Counted from the first letter of the stretch, positions 1-12,627 are shown. The stretch: DNA of 64,000 nt from Casuarius casuarius (GCA_003342895.1 PTFA01000191.1:434001-498000); one strand, 5' to 3'. The notes: generated by a model not told the origin, from the letters alone. A program made the numbers and translations.

Positions 1-57
1 AGGTCTTAGGACACGCTGGAAAAATTGCTTTTGTCCCTACCAAAGCTGAATTTTGTG

Positions 58-58
<1 letters not shown>

Positions 59-115
<57 letters not shown>
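59..115. repeat. Poly-T tract (57 nt)
   Basis: An uninterrupted run of about 57 T is visible at the left edge. It could be an expanded mononucleotide repeat, or the poly-A tail of a retrocopy inserted on the minus strand. CR1 elements do not end in poly-A, so a bird LINE tail is unlikely. No TTTATT (a minus-strand AATAAA) sits just to its right, which argues against a simple processed pseudogene. The exact length is likely to be unreliable in the assembly. Confidence 0.95.
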
Positions 116-118
<3 letters not shown>

Positions 119-1048
119 TTTAGTGCACTTTTTGGTGGGTTGTTTCTGCTGTAGGAACACCGACCTGAAACGTGTGCGGGGAGGACAGTGTAATTTGGGT
201 CTTTTCCTGTGTTGCTACCCTGCTTTGGTCTCAGCTTTCTGTCCTCATCTCTGTCACTGAAATCAATGTATTAGCATACACCGGAGCTGAGATGTTTGTG
301 CTAGTGCAAACAAATGCTCGTTCCCCACGTGCAGCTGCTGNGTGATGGGTTTTTTTCTTTTTCTTGGGGAACCAAATCAAGGAAGAACAGCAATACAGTT
401 TTAGAAACACAACATTCAATTTAGGTAGAGCAGCCTGAGGGTAACATTTAGCATACTGCTGTCAAACCAGGAATTTTTATATGTCTTTTCCTAATAACCA
501 TATTAATACTTGTAAGAAAAAATGTAGACTGAATATTGTTGGATAACTTTTTAGAATAACATAACTTTCTGATGACTGAGAAATATTTCTTATACCAAGA
601 CTTTTTGGAAGCCCTAATCTTTTCAAATTAATCTCACAGAGATGCTATAGGATCAGATGTATCCATTTCAAAGTTGCACTAGTGGAACTTTAAACTGGTT
701 CAAATATATACTTTAAAAATCGATCTCAATGGACACTCCTTAGCTGGATTTAAATCTGCCCTGTATTCATGAAATTTCACTTGATCAGTAACTGATTTAA
801 GTTCCTGTAAAATAGAATTAAATCTAGGCAAGAATGTCCATATTGGGTTTTGTATGACTTTAACTGAATCAGTTTAAAGCCACACTTTTAAGGAAGTTTG
901 AATATACACAAAACTTCAGCCACTTTGCTTCAGATTTAAGGCACTACAGAGTTTGGATAAGCCAAATGAGTACACTGTATTTAATGCAAGGCCCAAAGGT
1001 AATGGAAAGCAGCTTTCAGCATTCACGAACTGAGGGAAAATTGCTCTA

Positions 1049-1108
1049 CTGAAATTAATGGCTAAACTCCAGTGGATATTTGTAGGGCCAGGACTTTATT
1101 CTGCATAT
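1049..1108. repeat. Degraded palindromic MITE-like relic
   Basis: The segment resembles a family of short palindromic interspersed sequences, built around paired tcaatgg/ccattga words followed by a 'gggccaggat'-like box, that I recall from turtle, crocodile and bird DNA. Here the words are degraded (attaatgg, ccagtgga, gggccaggac). Family membership is inferred from recall, not from an alignment. Confidence 0.35.
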
Positions 1109-3258
1109 GTCTTTGCAGCAGTAAGTCCTGAAAAGGGCTGTTTAAAAAGAAAAAAAAGAAAAAAGAATGAATCATTTTATTTTTATTTTCTAGTCTGAAT
1201 AAATAAATGAGTAATTATTAATATGACTAAGCACCAATAATCAGATTTACCTGAATATTCTGTTAGCAGTGAGCACTTAGTGGCCTCAAATCTGAAGCGT
1301 ATTTCATAAATGCATCTACTTCCACCAAGCTGCTCAAACTTGTTGGGCCGAATCTCCAGAACTAGATCTCAGGAGTGGACAAATCCATGCCTTTTGGAAA
1401 AGTTGTATTTATTCACAGGACAGCAATCAGGGAAGCAAATGGTGGTTGGTTTGATTGCACACCAGGGAATGTAATTTGACTGGGAGATCTGTTACTCACC
1501 ACCCTGAAACAGCCTGAGATCTAGGTCAAGTTATCCAAATTTGGGCAGAAGCATCTAATTTCAGGAAAGCTTCTAAAAAAAGCACAATTTGTGTAAAGCT
1601 CCAGACTTTATAATGTATTTATATAGTTAAAAGAATTTTATCAAGGCATATTTTAGGTAGTTTTTTTTGTTTCACTTTTTCTAATAGCCTACAGAACAAG
1701 TTTTAAAACTTCCACACCAAAAAAAACCTAGCAGAAATCCTGTCAATACTATCTTCTTACACAGGGTGGGATTTGAATGGTGCTAAAAATCAACATGGGA
1801 ATTTTTAAACAATTTAATGTAACCTGTTTATAGCCAGTTGGGGGAAACAAAACCTAACATTGCATGCCTGAACCTACAGGGATAGTTGTAGCTGGTAATG
1901 CAGATTTACTCAAGCATCGAGTATTTGCCTTTGAGCTTTTCCATCGGCACATCTGGCAGATAAAACAAGTAACTTGTATTTCCAGAGGAATAATCTCCAT
2001 TACTGGACATTATGTTGCTCTCATGCTGTAAGGAAAGAAGGGGGATCCTGGTACACACCACCTCTCTGTTACTTATATTTCCCTGCTAACGTGGAATAAT
2101 ACTTGCTCTTTTTTTTTGTATTAAATACACAGATTTCCCTTTAAGACCAAGTATTACCTTAATTCTGATCAGTACTGCCTCCCAGCAGATATTGGTGTGA
2201 GTGAGGAAGCAGAAGCTCTGTTGGCTTCCTTCATGTAGAAATAGAAGTTTAACTGGGGCAAGAGTTACCTGCAGAAGTGTTTTGCAAAGGAAGAGGCCAG
2301 CAACATAAGCATGCTTTAGTAATCTCGGGCATGTTACCACTAGGCAGCTCCGCTGGTAGGAATGAGAAATAAAGACCTCTGTATTCATTCAGTGAGATCT
2401 GAATACAAGGGCCCATGCCTGTGCTTAAGTGTTTTGCCAAAAAGTTAAGTTTAGCAAATGTTTGCTATCAGCAGGGTTTCTTGAAGCACTTCAGCAAACA
2501 CAACCCTTGCGGTCTAGGAGTGGGGGCTCTCCTCAGGAGCAGCGGCAGCGAAACGTGCCTGTTTGATGGCGGAGGAAGTCCTGTATCAGTCATGAGCAGG
2601 TGACTCCAGCAAGGAGAGCCCTTACCCAATGTGCCTTGGGTTAAAATAAGGAAAGTGGCTTTCAGAAGACTTTGTTGAAGTTTTATTAGCCATTCACCAG
2701 GAGTGAGCTCCTGAGAAGAGTTTTACTACTGACGCTATTGAAGAAAGTAGGTTTTTCGTCTTAGATTTTGCCAAGAGGTGGCCTGTCACCTTCCTATAGG
2801 CTGCTCCAGGAGGCCACAGCTGGTTAGTAGCTCTCCTCTGCAAAGTGGACCTGATGCTAAGCTTAGTGGCGTTAAAAGCAAGTTGTTTTTTTTTTTTTCC
2901 CCACTGAGTTAAAAGCACTTTGGATCACATCCAGGGCAGTCTGCTGCTCAGGTTGTGTCATGTTGCTTTCCCACATCCTGCACACAGACAGCTAGGGCCA
3001 GCAGGTCTGGTTAACAACCTGCACCAAAGGACTCTGTCTGGGATTTTTTTGTTTGTTTGTTTAGATTTTGTTGGTGGTGGTGTGTTTTGGGTTTGGTTTT
3101 TTTTTTTTTGGAGGGCCAACTTTTCTTTTGGAAGAGAAGGAAAAAAGAATTTTGCATGCAATCTTTGCGCTAAGGTCCCACAGCAGCAGTTCTCTCTCAT
3201 GTCCCAGCTTCATATGTGACTGCATCTGTAGGCTTAAAGATTACGAAGAGTCACATCC

Positions 3259-3302
3259 AAGCCCCACAGATGTCAATGGGAGTTGTGGCATTGACTTCTC
3301 CT
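3259..3302. repeat. Degraded palindromic MITE-like relic
   Basis: Shows the paired words gtcaatggga and cattgactt about 10 bases apart, an imperfect hairpin typical of the same palindromic sauropsid repeat family as the relics at 1049, 9224, 26747, 28161 and 63012. Only the core survives. Confidence 0.4.
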
Positions 3303-3665
3303 GAGGAAACACTTGAAATTAAGTTGAAAATCCTATTACAAAAACATGCTTTTACATCCTGACTTTGACTCCTGGTCCAACTTGTGTGTATATATATCTA
3401 ATTAATTACTCTTGGCACGATGGTGATGAAAGCAAGTTTGCAGGACCTGGTCCTTTATTAGCATCCATGCCACTTCCTCTTGCCTTCGCTCTGTTGAGGA
3501 CAGTCTTTGCTGAGAAAGGGTTAATCTTCTCTGGGATGGCAGAGAAGGGAGCTGGTGGCAGAGTAGGATGCCTCACAGTGGCTACAGAAATCAAATGCAC
3601 ACGGCCAGCTGCCTTCCCGGCCATGACAGCCTTAGAGTTACCTCTTCCTATTTTCTTAGCAAATG

Positions 3666-4415
3666 CTAAAAGTAGCAAGAACTAAGCTGTAGGGTGAAGG
3701 GAAAAGGGAATAAGGCTGGGGGAAGGCAAGGGAGGAGATGCATCTTCTCGATCCTTTGAATGAAGAGGGCCTGAATTTTCCTCATGTATCTACAAATGTT
3801 GACGGCACCCTCCCATCCCACACTGAGGGCGCAAGTGTGCAGAGGGGTGCCACTGTGCCAGAGGACAAGGTTGTGACCCGTGTCCACCCTGTTTGGCAAG
3901 TGCCTTCCCTCTTGGCTGAAGGTTGCCACCCGTCTGGCAGAGCTGCGCTCTGATCTGTTTGTCACAGTACCTGGAGGGCATCTAAGTGTTTCTACGGCAG
4001 CTACTTCTAGCAGCACAGCTGCTCGTGGAGGGCACCTCTGCCCCAGCCCTAAGTCTTGGGTGTAGGAGGACCTCTGATACAGCTTGAGAGATGAAGGGTC
4101 TGCAGATACGGTTTGAACGTTGTGAAGCACCATGAAATCTTTGTCAAAAGCAGCCCTCCCTGTGCACTCAGCACCCTGCTTGTTTGCTTGGGGTTTCATC
4201 AGGCTCTCTGCGTTACAAGGACTCAGGATTTTGCTTCCATTTTTTGTCTCGCAAGCTGAAACCCTCTGGCTTCGATGGCTGACCCATGCTGCTCTTAACG
4301 CAGAATTCATGCGCTTGGCTAACAGAAATAGGATGCAGTTTTTGATCCAGTAAATTGATGGGGGGAAAATGCCAGAAGATCTTTGAGAGACAAATCTCAA
4401 ACAGCCAGACTCCAA
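3666..4415 (-). other. Long open reading frame, 249 codons, unrecognised
   Basis: This is the longest open frame in the window. It starts at ATG and ends about 20 bases after a cysteine/tyrosine-containing tail. The predicted protein has no motif, repeat, signal peptide or membrane segment that I recognise, and its composition is mixed with many serines, arginines and leucines. The plus strand of the same segment is also partly open, and local base composition is more GC-rich than the surroundings, so chance is a real explanation. No splice or polyadenylation context was found that would make it an exon. Treat it as a curiosity rather than a gene. Confidence 0.15.
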
Positions 4416-7104
4416 AAGAGTGTAAACCTACAGTCTGCCCTTAAAATGCCTCAAACCATTAAAATATGCAGTCATTACAAAGTACGTGGAAAGACTTCCA
4501 TAGGATGTCTTTTCAAAGACTCTTCAAAGGGAAATTTGCACAGATGGAGATACTTTATATCTTCAGTGGCCTCATCCCTGTCTGACTCATTTATAAATAA
4601 CCATGTATCCATTCTGTCTATTGTAAGAGGAACTAAATGGATGTGATCCTGTTCAGTTTTGGTTTTTATGTGCAAAGACACTGATCATACAATAAACACA
4701 GTTGGTCTGATTAGGGGGTTATAGGTCTGACCCAGGCATTTTAAGCTTTAGGAAGCCAAACTACATTGTTTTCAGTAAGGGACTCAGTCATACGTGTAAG
4801 TTCATTGGCAGATTTTAGGCCTTATTTTTTTAAATGTATAAATATAGATTTATATCCAAGTAACTACATACATACTTTACCTAGTATGTCCACTGTTGTT
4901 GACATAAAGCCCTGTGGTAGCTGGCTGCCATCTGCATAGGAATAAAACCCTATCATGGCTACTGCTAAGATGCTAAGTGATGTCAGTATTTAAGATAGCC
5001 TCACACATCTATTTATAAATACAAGACATGGTTACTAGTTTTTATTTGTTTCCACATTGTATTAGCGAGGTAATGTTAGTGGTGCATGGCAGCTGCATAT
5101 CTATAATATAGCAGGTCAAAAGCTTGAACAGCTTATCTTTGTACATTCAGTAATATTTCTAATTGTAATTATTATTAGTCATTCAAAATTCCAGTTGCAT
5201 TTTCTGAATGTAAAGACAGGTTTAAGAAAAAAGAGCATGCATGAAAGATTGAGGAGATCAGGAAATTCTGCACTGAAGTGTTTATACATTTTATTTATTT
5301 ATTTATCTTACACTAAGAGTTGAGCCCCTGGTTCAAGAAAGCGTTTCCCCATGTTGGAAGAACACTTAGGATCCTAATTTCAGCCCCCACCTGAAGGTGT
5401 CAGGTTTTCCTGAATCAGGGACTAAACAGATTAAGCCATTAAAACATTGTACCGTCCTTCTGAGTGGCCACAAAAAAGTGGCAAGACCTTCTCAGATGCG
5501 TCCTGTAACTTTCAGCATTAGAGAAGCTGAGGAACCATGAGAGACTCGCAGAAATGCTTCTGTAATGCTCACCTCTAGTGATCATAGGAGTAGAAATATA
5601 TAAATAGCACATACTCATTGCACTCTGTCATGTTTGTAATATCACTGTCACTAGGTACCATTTGCAGTAATTAAAAGTCATGTTTCATAAGATACCAACA
5701 AGTAGATACTTTTTTTTTCCTTTGATCTTCCTTCGCCAAGTTTTCCCCAGCTCCTTTTAAAACTAAATGGCAAGTCAACTTTGGTTAAATGTGATGATCT
5801 GTCTTTAAAACAGATGTCACATACTAGCAAAAGTTTGGGTGAAGCTGACATTTATTGTCACAGCTCCATGGCAGAGTGATAATTGCTTACAGCAGGCAAG
5901 GATCTCCCCCTCGAAATCGTGCAGTAAAAGCATCCCACCACTCACAGATGTGATACTTTCCTGTTTCCTTCGACCTTCATTGGTTTGTTTTGGTTTCGGG
6001 TACATCCGTAGATGGATGTTGTAGATGAATATATCAGATGTCATTGCTATTGGTGTGAAATACAGTAGGGTTCGGTGTTGGGAAATAAAAGAGCAATACT
6101 GGAGTCATTTTACAGACAAAGTATTGGGGAAAAAATCAGAAATCTGTTTTCGAAGGTCTTAAACACTTAGGGGCCGATTTTCAGATTAGAAAAGAAAAAA
6201 ATACTCCATATATTGAAAGATAAAGGCTGATTTCATAAAATAAACTTACATAAAGATTTGTATAATTTGCTTTCACTTGCAGTGAAGCTGAGAGCTTAGC
6301 TGAGTTCTTCCTACTAGATACTCAGAAAGCAATCGCTTTCTTTCAGTAGTTCTCACTGGTGAGTCAAAACCTCTGAGCATAATATGCATTTCTTTATCTC
6401 CATATTGCAATATGAAATTGCAGATGCTTAGGTCAAAAGAGCATGCACACACCTTGAATGACAATGCTGAATACAATGAGATTTTGAAAGAAACCCATGC
6501 CAGAAGTTTCTAGAATAACTTGGTTCTTAAGGATTTGTTTTCAAATGCATGACAGAAGTAAAGGGTACAAAGTAGGAATCCATATTTGTACAGCACAAGT
6601 GGAGAGCAAGTTCGAACAGAAGTAGTACTGCATCACGAATCGTTGGTTATTGTGTAATTAAGATACTGGCAAGTTTTGCAGGGATTGCATTTATGCGGAG
6701 ATTTGCCTGAATAATATTTGACCTTTACAGCTCATGTCCTCCCAAGGAAAGGCATTTTTTCCCAGCGAGAAATACGGTATCCCTTTATCAGGGAGAGGGG
6801 AAGAGCTCTGTCAAAAATAACGTTTCTGACTCAGGTCTTACCCTAGCTGCACAAATTTGCCTTATTTATCACACAAATGTATGGGAAAACATGCCAGTAG
6901 CTATCGCCACACCTGAGAAAAGAACTGGGCCTTTGCCATGCAGTGAAGCTTTAGGGACAAGTTGTACTCAATGTGAGGAATAGTTCGATTGACTTCCTTA
7001 TCTGTCCTTGTAAATAAAGAAATGATTACTAGGCCTGCAAGGTGGGCAGTGTCTGCAAAAAATGATTAAAGGAATAATAAATTATGTTAATCCTCATGGT
7101 GAAT

Positions 7105-7156
7105 GTTTGGTTTCAATCTTGAAACCAAACTATAAAAGATGGGGGGGGGGAGGGGG
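7105..7156. other. Perfect palindrome, TATAAAA word and G tract
   Basis: A perfect 12-bp inverted repeat (gtttggtttcaa / ttgaaaccaaac) with a 2-base loop occupies 7105-7130. It is followed directly by TATAAAAG (7131-7138) and then by G10-A-G5 (7141-7156). The palindrome could extrude as a cruciform or hairpin and the G tract can form unusual structure. No transcript start or open frame of note follows, so promoter function is not supported. Confidence 0.8.
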
Positions 7157-7940
7157 TCCCTGCCTGGCAAAGTCCCGTGCAATCTGAAATCCATCTGTAA
7201 GGGTATGGAGGCATTGCGATGCTTCTGGCATCAGTGCAGCTATCGCACTGCAGCGAACAGGAGTGCAGGAGGGCAAGACTGATGCTTCTTCTCCATCCCC
7301 AATTAAACCAGTCAAAACCATGGAGGTACATAGAGCCGCCCTGCCGGGTGCCGTTGCCTGCTGTGTACCAGCCCTGAACACACGCAGCTGTAGCAGTTCT
7401 TACACTGGTACGTGAGGATTTCGCTAGAAGAGTGAGGTGAGCAGACAGACCTGTTAAGGCTCAGGTATCTTGCACAAGATTCACAGGCCCCTGCCTCCCC
7501 CTCCTCCCCGGCTTACCGAGCATTTTTGGGGCAGGCTTTCATTAGCTCGGCACTCAATAGCTCCTGTTTATGTCCTAAAACCATGGCCGAATTTTTCAGA
7601 AGTGTTGAGCCCCCACTCAGCACTAAACATTAGCAGGTGCTGTTGGGAGCGGGCTCTTTTGAAAAGCTTCCCTTGATTTTTCTTTTCCTTGCGCTGGCTT
7701 GGAGACCGCACGCTCCTGTGGTTAAGCTGAGTTTACAGTTACAGTCTTGCAAGAGAGAGAATTTCTTTGCACTTGGGGGCCACTTTTATCCCCTTCCAGC
7801 TTTTTCCAGAGCCAGACCAAAACTGCCGTAGTTACATGGCGCTCTCCCTGACCTAATAAACCCTCTCAGAGCCAGGCTGAGCCTGCAGCTCTCAAACAAC
7901 TTTGCACCACAACACGCAATGGTAGTCCCAATGCCAGCAC

Positions 7941-7942
<2 letters not shown>

Positions 7943-7974
<32 letters not shown>
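7943..7974. repeat. Poly-G tract (32 nt)
   Basis: An uninterrupted run of 32 G on the plus strand (poly-C on the other). Such a run can fold into G-quadruplexes and is hard to sequence and assemble, so the true length is uncertain. It lies in non-coding DNA. Glycine- or proline-rich frames across it are artefacts of the homopolymer. Confidence 0.95.
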
Positions 7975-7975
<1 letters not shown>

Positions 7976-7999
7976 GAAAGGCTTAAATCGTCTTGTGGG

Positions 8000-10900
8000 C
8001 CAGTAGCTGGCCATTCAAGATATGATAATTCCTTGGAGCTCTTATGGAAAACTTGGTTTTGTACCACTACCATTACTAAAGTCCTTAGTCTGCTGAATGC
8101 AATCCCTAGTATGGCTTGTTCTAAAATAACTGTGATAAAACTGTAGAGGTTTCTTTGAACTATGTACATGATTAGTTTTCTACTTTATGGTGCAGTCACG
8201 GCATCAAAGCTGCAGGAAGCACAGCAATAAAAGTGACTGATACGAGCACCTTTTGTTCAATTCAGGCTCAAACAACATTATCTGGGTTCCTTTTCACTGA
8301 GTGTGAAGATTCTGTGATGCTTCTAACCATTAGGAAGAAAATGTAGGTGGAACTGAGTGCAAATGCACATAATGTATGTGTTCATTTACAGCCAGCAAGG
8401 AAAAAAAATCAGTGGTTTATAGTAATACAATTCTATTCAAAATAGCTTTTTATTAAGTCAGCTTAGAAATGTTAAAATGGTGGAGCCACAGACAAAACAT
8501 TTGTTACCTTTTGAAATGAGTTACAATAATTTTGTCATACTTGTACAAGTATTATAAGGTCAGTCTTTCTATATGTTTGTTTTGCAATTTGTTGTAGAAT
8601 AGTCTTTTATGCATATTGTTCCACTTGCCTGTGTAAATTAGAAATTTAACAGAAATGAAAGCATGCATTTTCTCTGTTTGCTGGTAACCTATGAAATTAG
8701 AAACTTGTATTTCTGTGTTTTTAAAGTGTTATACTATAAACAAAATTCACAGCACTATTGTCTATGGAATATCAAAAAGTTTTATTAGAATGAATTACTT
8801 TAAATGTTTTGTCATTTGATTTAATGTGTCAGACATCTACACTAAGACAATATAATGTTTATCAATAAAAATATCCTCTCTTTGTACTAACTTAACACTT
8901 TAGGGCATGCTGGGACACAGGAATGGAGTATCCCTGTGGGTCATGATCCCAATGATTTATTAATTTTTGGCATAATTCTGAGAATACATTGTACCAGTAT
9001 TTTGACCTGAACACTGAATTAGAGAGGGACTGAAAGAAGAAGAAAAGAAAGACCTCCACAGAAGTTTTTGTACGTTTTATTTCCTCCACCCTTTAATGTA
9101 CATTTGCTGTGCAAGAGTGCATGCTACAGTAGTTCATGCAGAAGGTGGCTCATGTGAACTGTATATGTCTGAGTCCCATACAGAAACAAACACCAAGGGA
9201 ATTTTATTTGCTGTTAGATAATGAACCAAATTCTACTTTTTACAACAATATAACTGAAATTACTGCATTGAAGTTAGTTAATTTTTTTTCTAGATATATG
9301 GTAGTACAAGTTAATTGTAATTCTCCCAGTTGGAACAACGCTATGGCCATGACCGTTCAGCCATGGACAGCTATGGTTATGAGCTCCAGTCCTCCCTCTG
9401 AAGTTATTCTTGGAATAGTATTTCTAGTAATGCCTGGAATAATAATATTGAAGGAGGTGCTATTATAAGAAGTTCTGGTGCAGTCAGTTTCGCTTCCAGA
9501 AAGCTGCAGAAAACCTGTGGAAAGGGCTTGCTAGAAGGCATACTTCTAGGATAGTAAAATATTTGTGCAGCTTTTGTGTTTTGCATCAGGTGGGCAGACA
9601 CTGCTGAGTTTCCCATAAATCTGAGCCTGCCTTGGTGACAGGATTCTCATTGCTTCTACCCTAATCACATAAGAAAGTCGGGGCTCTACAGCTGACCTCT
9701 CCTTCCTTTATCTTTTCTCTGAGAGAAGGTTTTAAGAACCTTGAATGAAAAGGCATATAATTGGGACTGGCTACCCCAGCTAAAGCAATGTTGTTTATGT
9801 CTTTGTAACAGCCACTGCCAAAATGATATCTTTCTTCTGAAATACCCACCATCTCCACAAGAAGTAGTGGTATGTCTTAGACAGAAGGGATTATGTATGT
9901 ACCCATATGCAGCTATTTCTAGTTGCAGAAGAGTCATGCAGTGCAGCAAGGACACACATGCTGATTCCACGTCTCTGTCCATGAATAAAGAGATGAGATA
10001 CAGCCTTTGATGTTAACGCAGAAAATGTCTTTCATCAGTGCAAGTCCAGCGGTTGTCTTGAAAATATTTTCCATTGGTTCAATTGCTTGCTTTCCAACTC
10101 CATATGCTGGCACCCCAAAAGGTATGTTGGAAGCCATAAGGATGCTGTATCTCTGCAGAGACTTCTCCATGGCTAGCTTTCCGGTTCAAAGTTAATCTTG
10201 CTTTTCATCACAACTTGGGGCTGTTCCAGTTGGCTGTTGAACTCCAAAAATCTCCTTACTCCCCAGCCCATGCCCTGCCAGGGTGATATGCCAAATATGC
10301 ATCTATTTTGATTCAGCCTTATGATTACTTTGCTTTAGAAAACAATCTACAAAACTTACAAATAGCCTGGAAAGTTAGAAAATTGTTGGGGATTTTTGAA
10401 TTTAATTTCTAGCTGCTTTTGTTAAAGTGAGGATAATTAGCAAGTCAAGGCAAGCCTTCATTGCTTTTGCTTGAGGACCTCTGGGAGGCAGGATGGTTAT
10501 TGAAGAATATCTATTTCACATTCACTTACTCACTTTTGCTTCTTATAAATTGTTGCCATGTTGTCACTGCCCTTATTCTTCGGCCATCACAAATCTTTCC
10601 TGCCTAAGAAAAGACATGAATTTCTAGTGCAAAACAAAACAAACAAAGCAAAACATCAAAATAGATGTACAAAGTAGTGAATAGAAAACTAAGCCCTCCC
10701 CGCCAGGCCACCTTCATCCATCATAAAGATGCAAAACTAGGGCACAAATCTATTTATTTTCCCTTTGAAGGTTATCTCCAACCTGCTTTACAGAGGCCTA
10801 ACTTGCGTCTTTGCCATCCCCACAGCTATTTGCAGTGCAATATCACTTCCAGAGATGAGAAAGCTTTTCTCTAAAGGCAGCAGATAACAACCTGCCTCCA

Positions 10901-11500
10901 GGCTCTGCCCAGTTGCTTTTGACCTACTTATTACACCTACTTCTGTTTGATTAAACCTGCATCTGCCTGTGTTCTCAGCATAATGTCCTCTGACTGATAA
11001 CTCTGAAGTCTTCAGCCATCCCAAAATCATGAGCGCTTGCAAGGGGACTAGCTAATGATTGTCCTTGCAGCTGAGGGAATTTTCTTTTTGCTTTTTACCC
11101 TTTGAAAAAAAAATTTAGAAGAGTGAGGTGCAGGTTTTAGTGGCTGATCTTCCCTTCCCTTTATTCCACAAGACAAAATTATATTACATGTACATCCAAA
11201 ATATATACCTCAATCTAGACCACAGCATCAGACTAGTTTTCCTTCTAAAATGTCATTCTTAAAGCCAAGGAAAACCCAGCTCCATGTCCCACTTCCAAAG
11301 CCTACCTTTACACTCCACAGCACAGCCAATAGTCCTGCTACATAACTGTCCAAATGAATTCTGTAGACGATGGTGTCCAAGGGACCACGATGCACTCCCC
11401 TTCTGTCTAGGAGAGAGGAATGGGTATGTCCTTGGTGTCATCTTGCCCTGGGATCACAGCCTGGACTCTAGAAAAATATTANAGAACCTCAGCATCTTTG
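8000..11500. other. Non-coding DNA, no gene recognised
   Basis: AT-rich sequence with many AATAAA and ATTAAA words by chance, plus one palindromic relic (9224-9281). No convincing exon or RNA gene was found on either strand up to the left edge of the CR1 copy at about 11500. Confidence 0.6.
9224..9281. repeat. Degraded palindromic MITE-like relic
   Basis: Begins with aaccaaattctac and contains gcattgaagtta, matching my recollection of the 'ccaaattctgc ... ccattgaagtcaatgg' pattern of the palindromic sauropsid repeat family. The second arm is lost. Inference from pattern memory. Confidence 0.35.
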
Positions 11501-12627
11501 ACCCTTTGTGTCTTTGATACTCTCTCCCATAACATCCTCATAGCAAAGCTGAAGTATGGGCTAGATAAGCAGCCAGTGAGGTGGACTGAAACGTGGCTGA
11601 ATGGCAGAGCTCTGAGGGTTGGGCTCAGTGGTGCAAAGTATAGTTGGAGGCCTGTAGTTAGTGGTGGACACCAGGAGTCAATACTGGCTCCAGTCCTGGT
11701 CAGCGTACTCATAAGTGACCTAGATGAAGGGACAGAGTGCACCCTCAGCAAGTTTGTTGATGATCCAAAGCTGGTAGTAGTGGCTGATACACCAGAGAGC
11801 TGTGCTGCCCTTCAGAAGGACCTTGACAGGCTGGAGAGATGGGCAGAGAGGAACCTCATGAAGTTCAGCAAAGGCAAGTGCAGGGTCCTGCACCTAGGGA
11901 GGAATAATGTCATGCCCCAGGACAGACTGGGGGCTGACCTGCTGGAAGGCAGCTCTGTGGAGAAGGACATGGGGGTCCTGGTAGACAACAAGTTCACCAT
12001 GAGCCAACAATGTGCCCTTGTGGCCAAGAAGGCCAACAGTATCCTAGGCTGCATTAGAAAGAGCATTGCCAGCAAGTCGAGGGAGGTGATCCTCCCCCTC
12101 TACTCAACTCTGTGAGGCCACATCTGGATTACTGTGTCCAGATGGGGAGCCAGTTCTGGGCTCCCCAGGACAAGAGAGACATGGACAGACTGGAGCAAGT
12201 GCAGCAAAGGGCACACAGATGATTAAGGGACTGGAGTATCTCTCATATGAGGAAAGGCTAAGAGAGCTGTTCAGCCTGGAGAAGAGAAGACTGGGGGCAG
12301 ATCTTATCAATGTGTGTATGAAGGGAGGGTGTAAAAAGGATGGGGCCAGACTCTCTTCAGTGGTGCCCAGGGATAGGATGAGAGGCAATGGGCACAAACT
12401 GAAACACAGGAAGGTCTGAACCTGAAGAAAAAAACTTCTTTAGTGTAAGGGTGACTGCACACTGAAACAGGTTGCCCAGAGAGGTTGTAGAGTCTTCATC
12501 CTTGGAGATTTTCATAAGCCATCTGGACAGGGTCCTGGGCAAGATGCTCTAGGTGACCCTGCTTGAACAGGGGGATTGGACTAGATGATCTCCAGAGATC
12601 CCTTCCAACCTCAACTGTTCTGTGATC
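11500..12627 (+). mobile_element. CR1 LINE, 5'-truncated copy 1
   Basis: This is the 3' part of a CR1 non-LTR retrotransposon (chicken repeat 1 clade), covering the C-terminal half of ORF2 reverse transcriptase and the short 3' UTR. The first recognisable residues are FDTLSHNIL, from the end of palm motif A, so the 5' end is truncated there. A continuous frame runs to a TGA at 12113-12115. It includes SWRPV (a usual CR1 block), a damaged PQGS-type motif (HQES), the catalytic FxDD motif as FVDD (11753-11764), LMKF.KGKC and VLVDNK. After a one-base frameshift the thumb region continues ([36 protein letters not shown]). The copy ends with the standard CR1 3' end: gatgatctccagag, ccttccaacctcaac and a terminal ttctgtgat word. 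Truncation and frameshifts mean it cannot move by itself. Confidence 0.95.
11753..11764 (+). other. CR1 RT catalytic motif FVDD
   Basis: Codons ttt-gtt-gat-gat encode the FxDD palm motif of the reverse transcriptase; both aspartates are kept. The usual CR1 form is FADD. The motif sits inside a truncated, frameshifted copy, so it only marks relative age and identity. Confidence 0.85.

Larger units (their letters stand above)
116..7100. other. Non-coding DNA, no gene recognised
   Basis: AT-rich, CpG-poor sequence with stops in all frames. It holds two palindromic relics (1049-1108 and 3259-3302), a T13 run (3097-3109), a short TTTA repeat near 5285-5306 and one ambiguous base (341). One unusually long minus-strand open frame (3666-4415) is listed separately. 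No RNA gene or known protein was recognised. Confidence 0.6.

Noticed and set aside
4009..4030. tagcagcac word resembling the miR-15/16 seed region.
   Set aside because: The bases after the seed do not match the mature miRNAs, and no hairpin arm was found.
7786..8169. Minus-strand 127-codon frame with a polyproline run.
   Set aside because: The proline run is just the translated G32 homopolymer; nothing else supports a gene.
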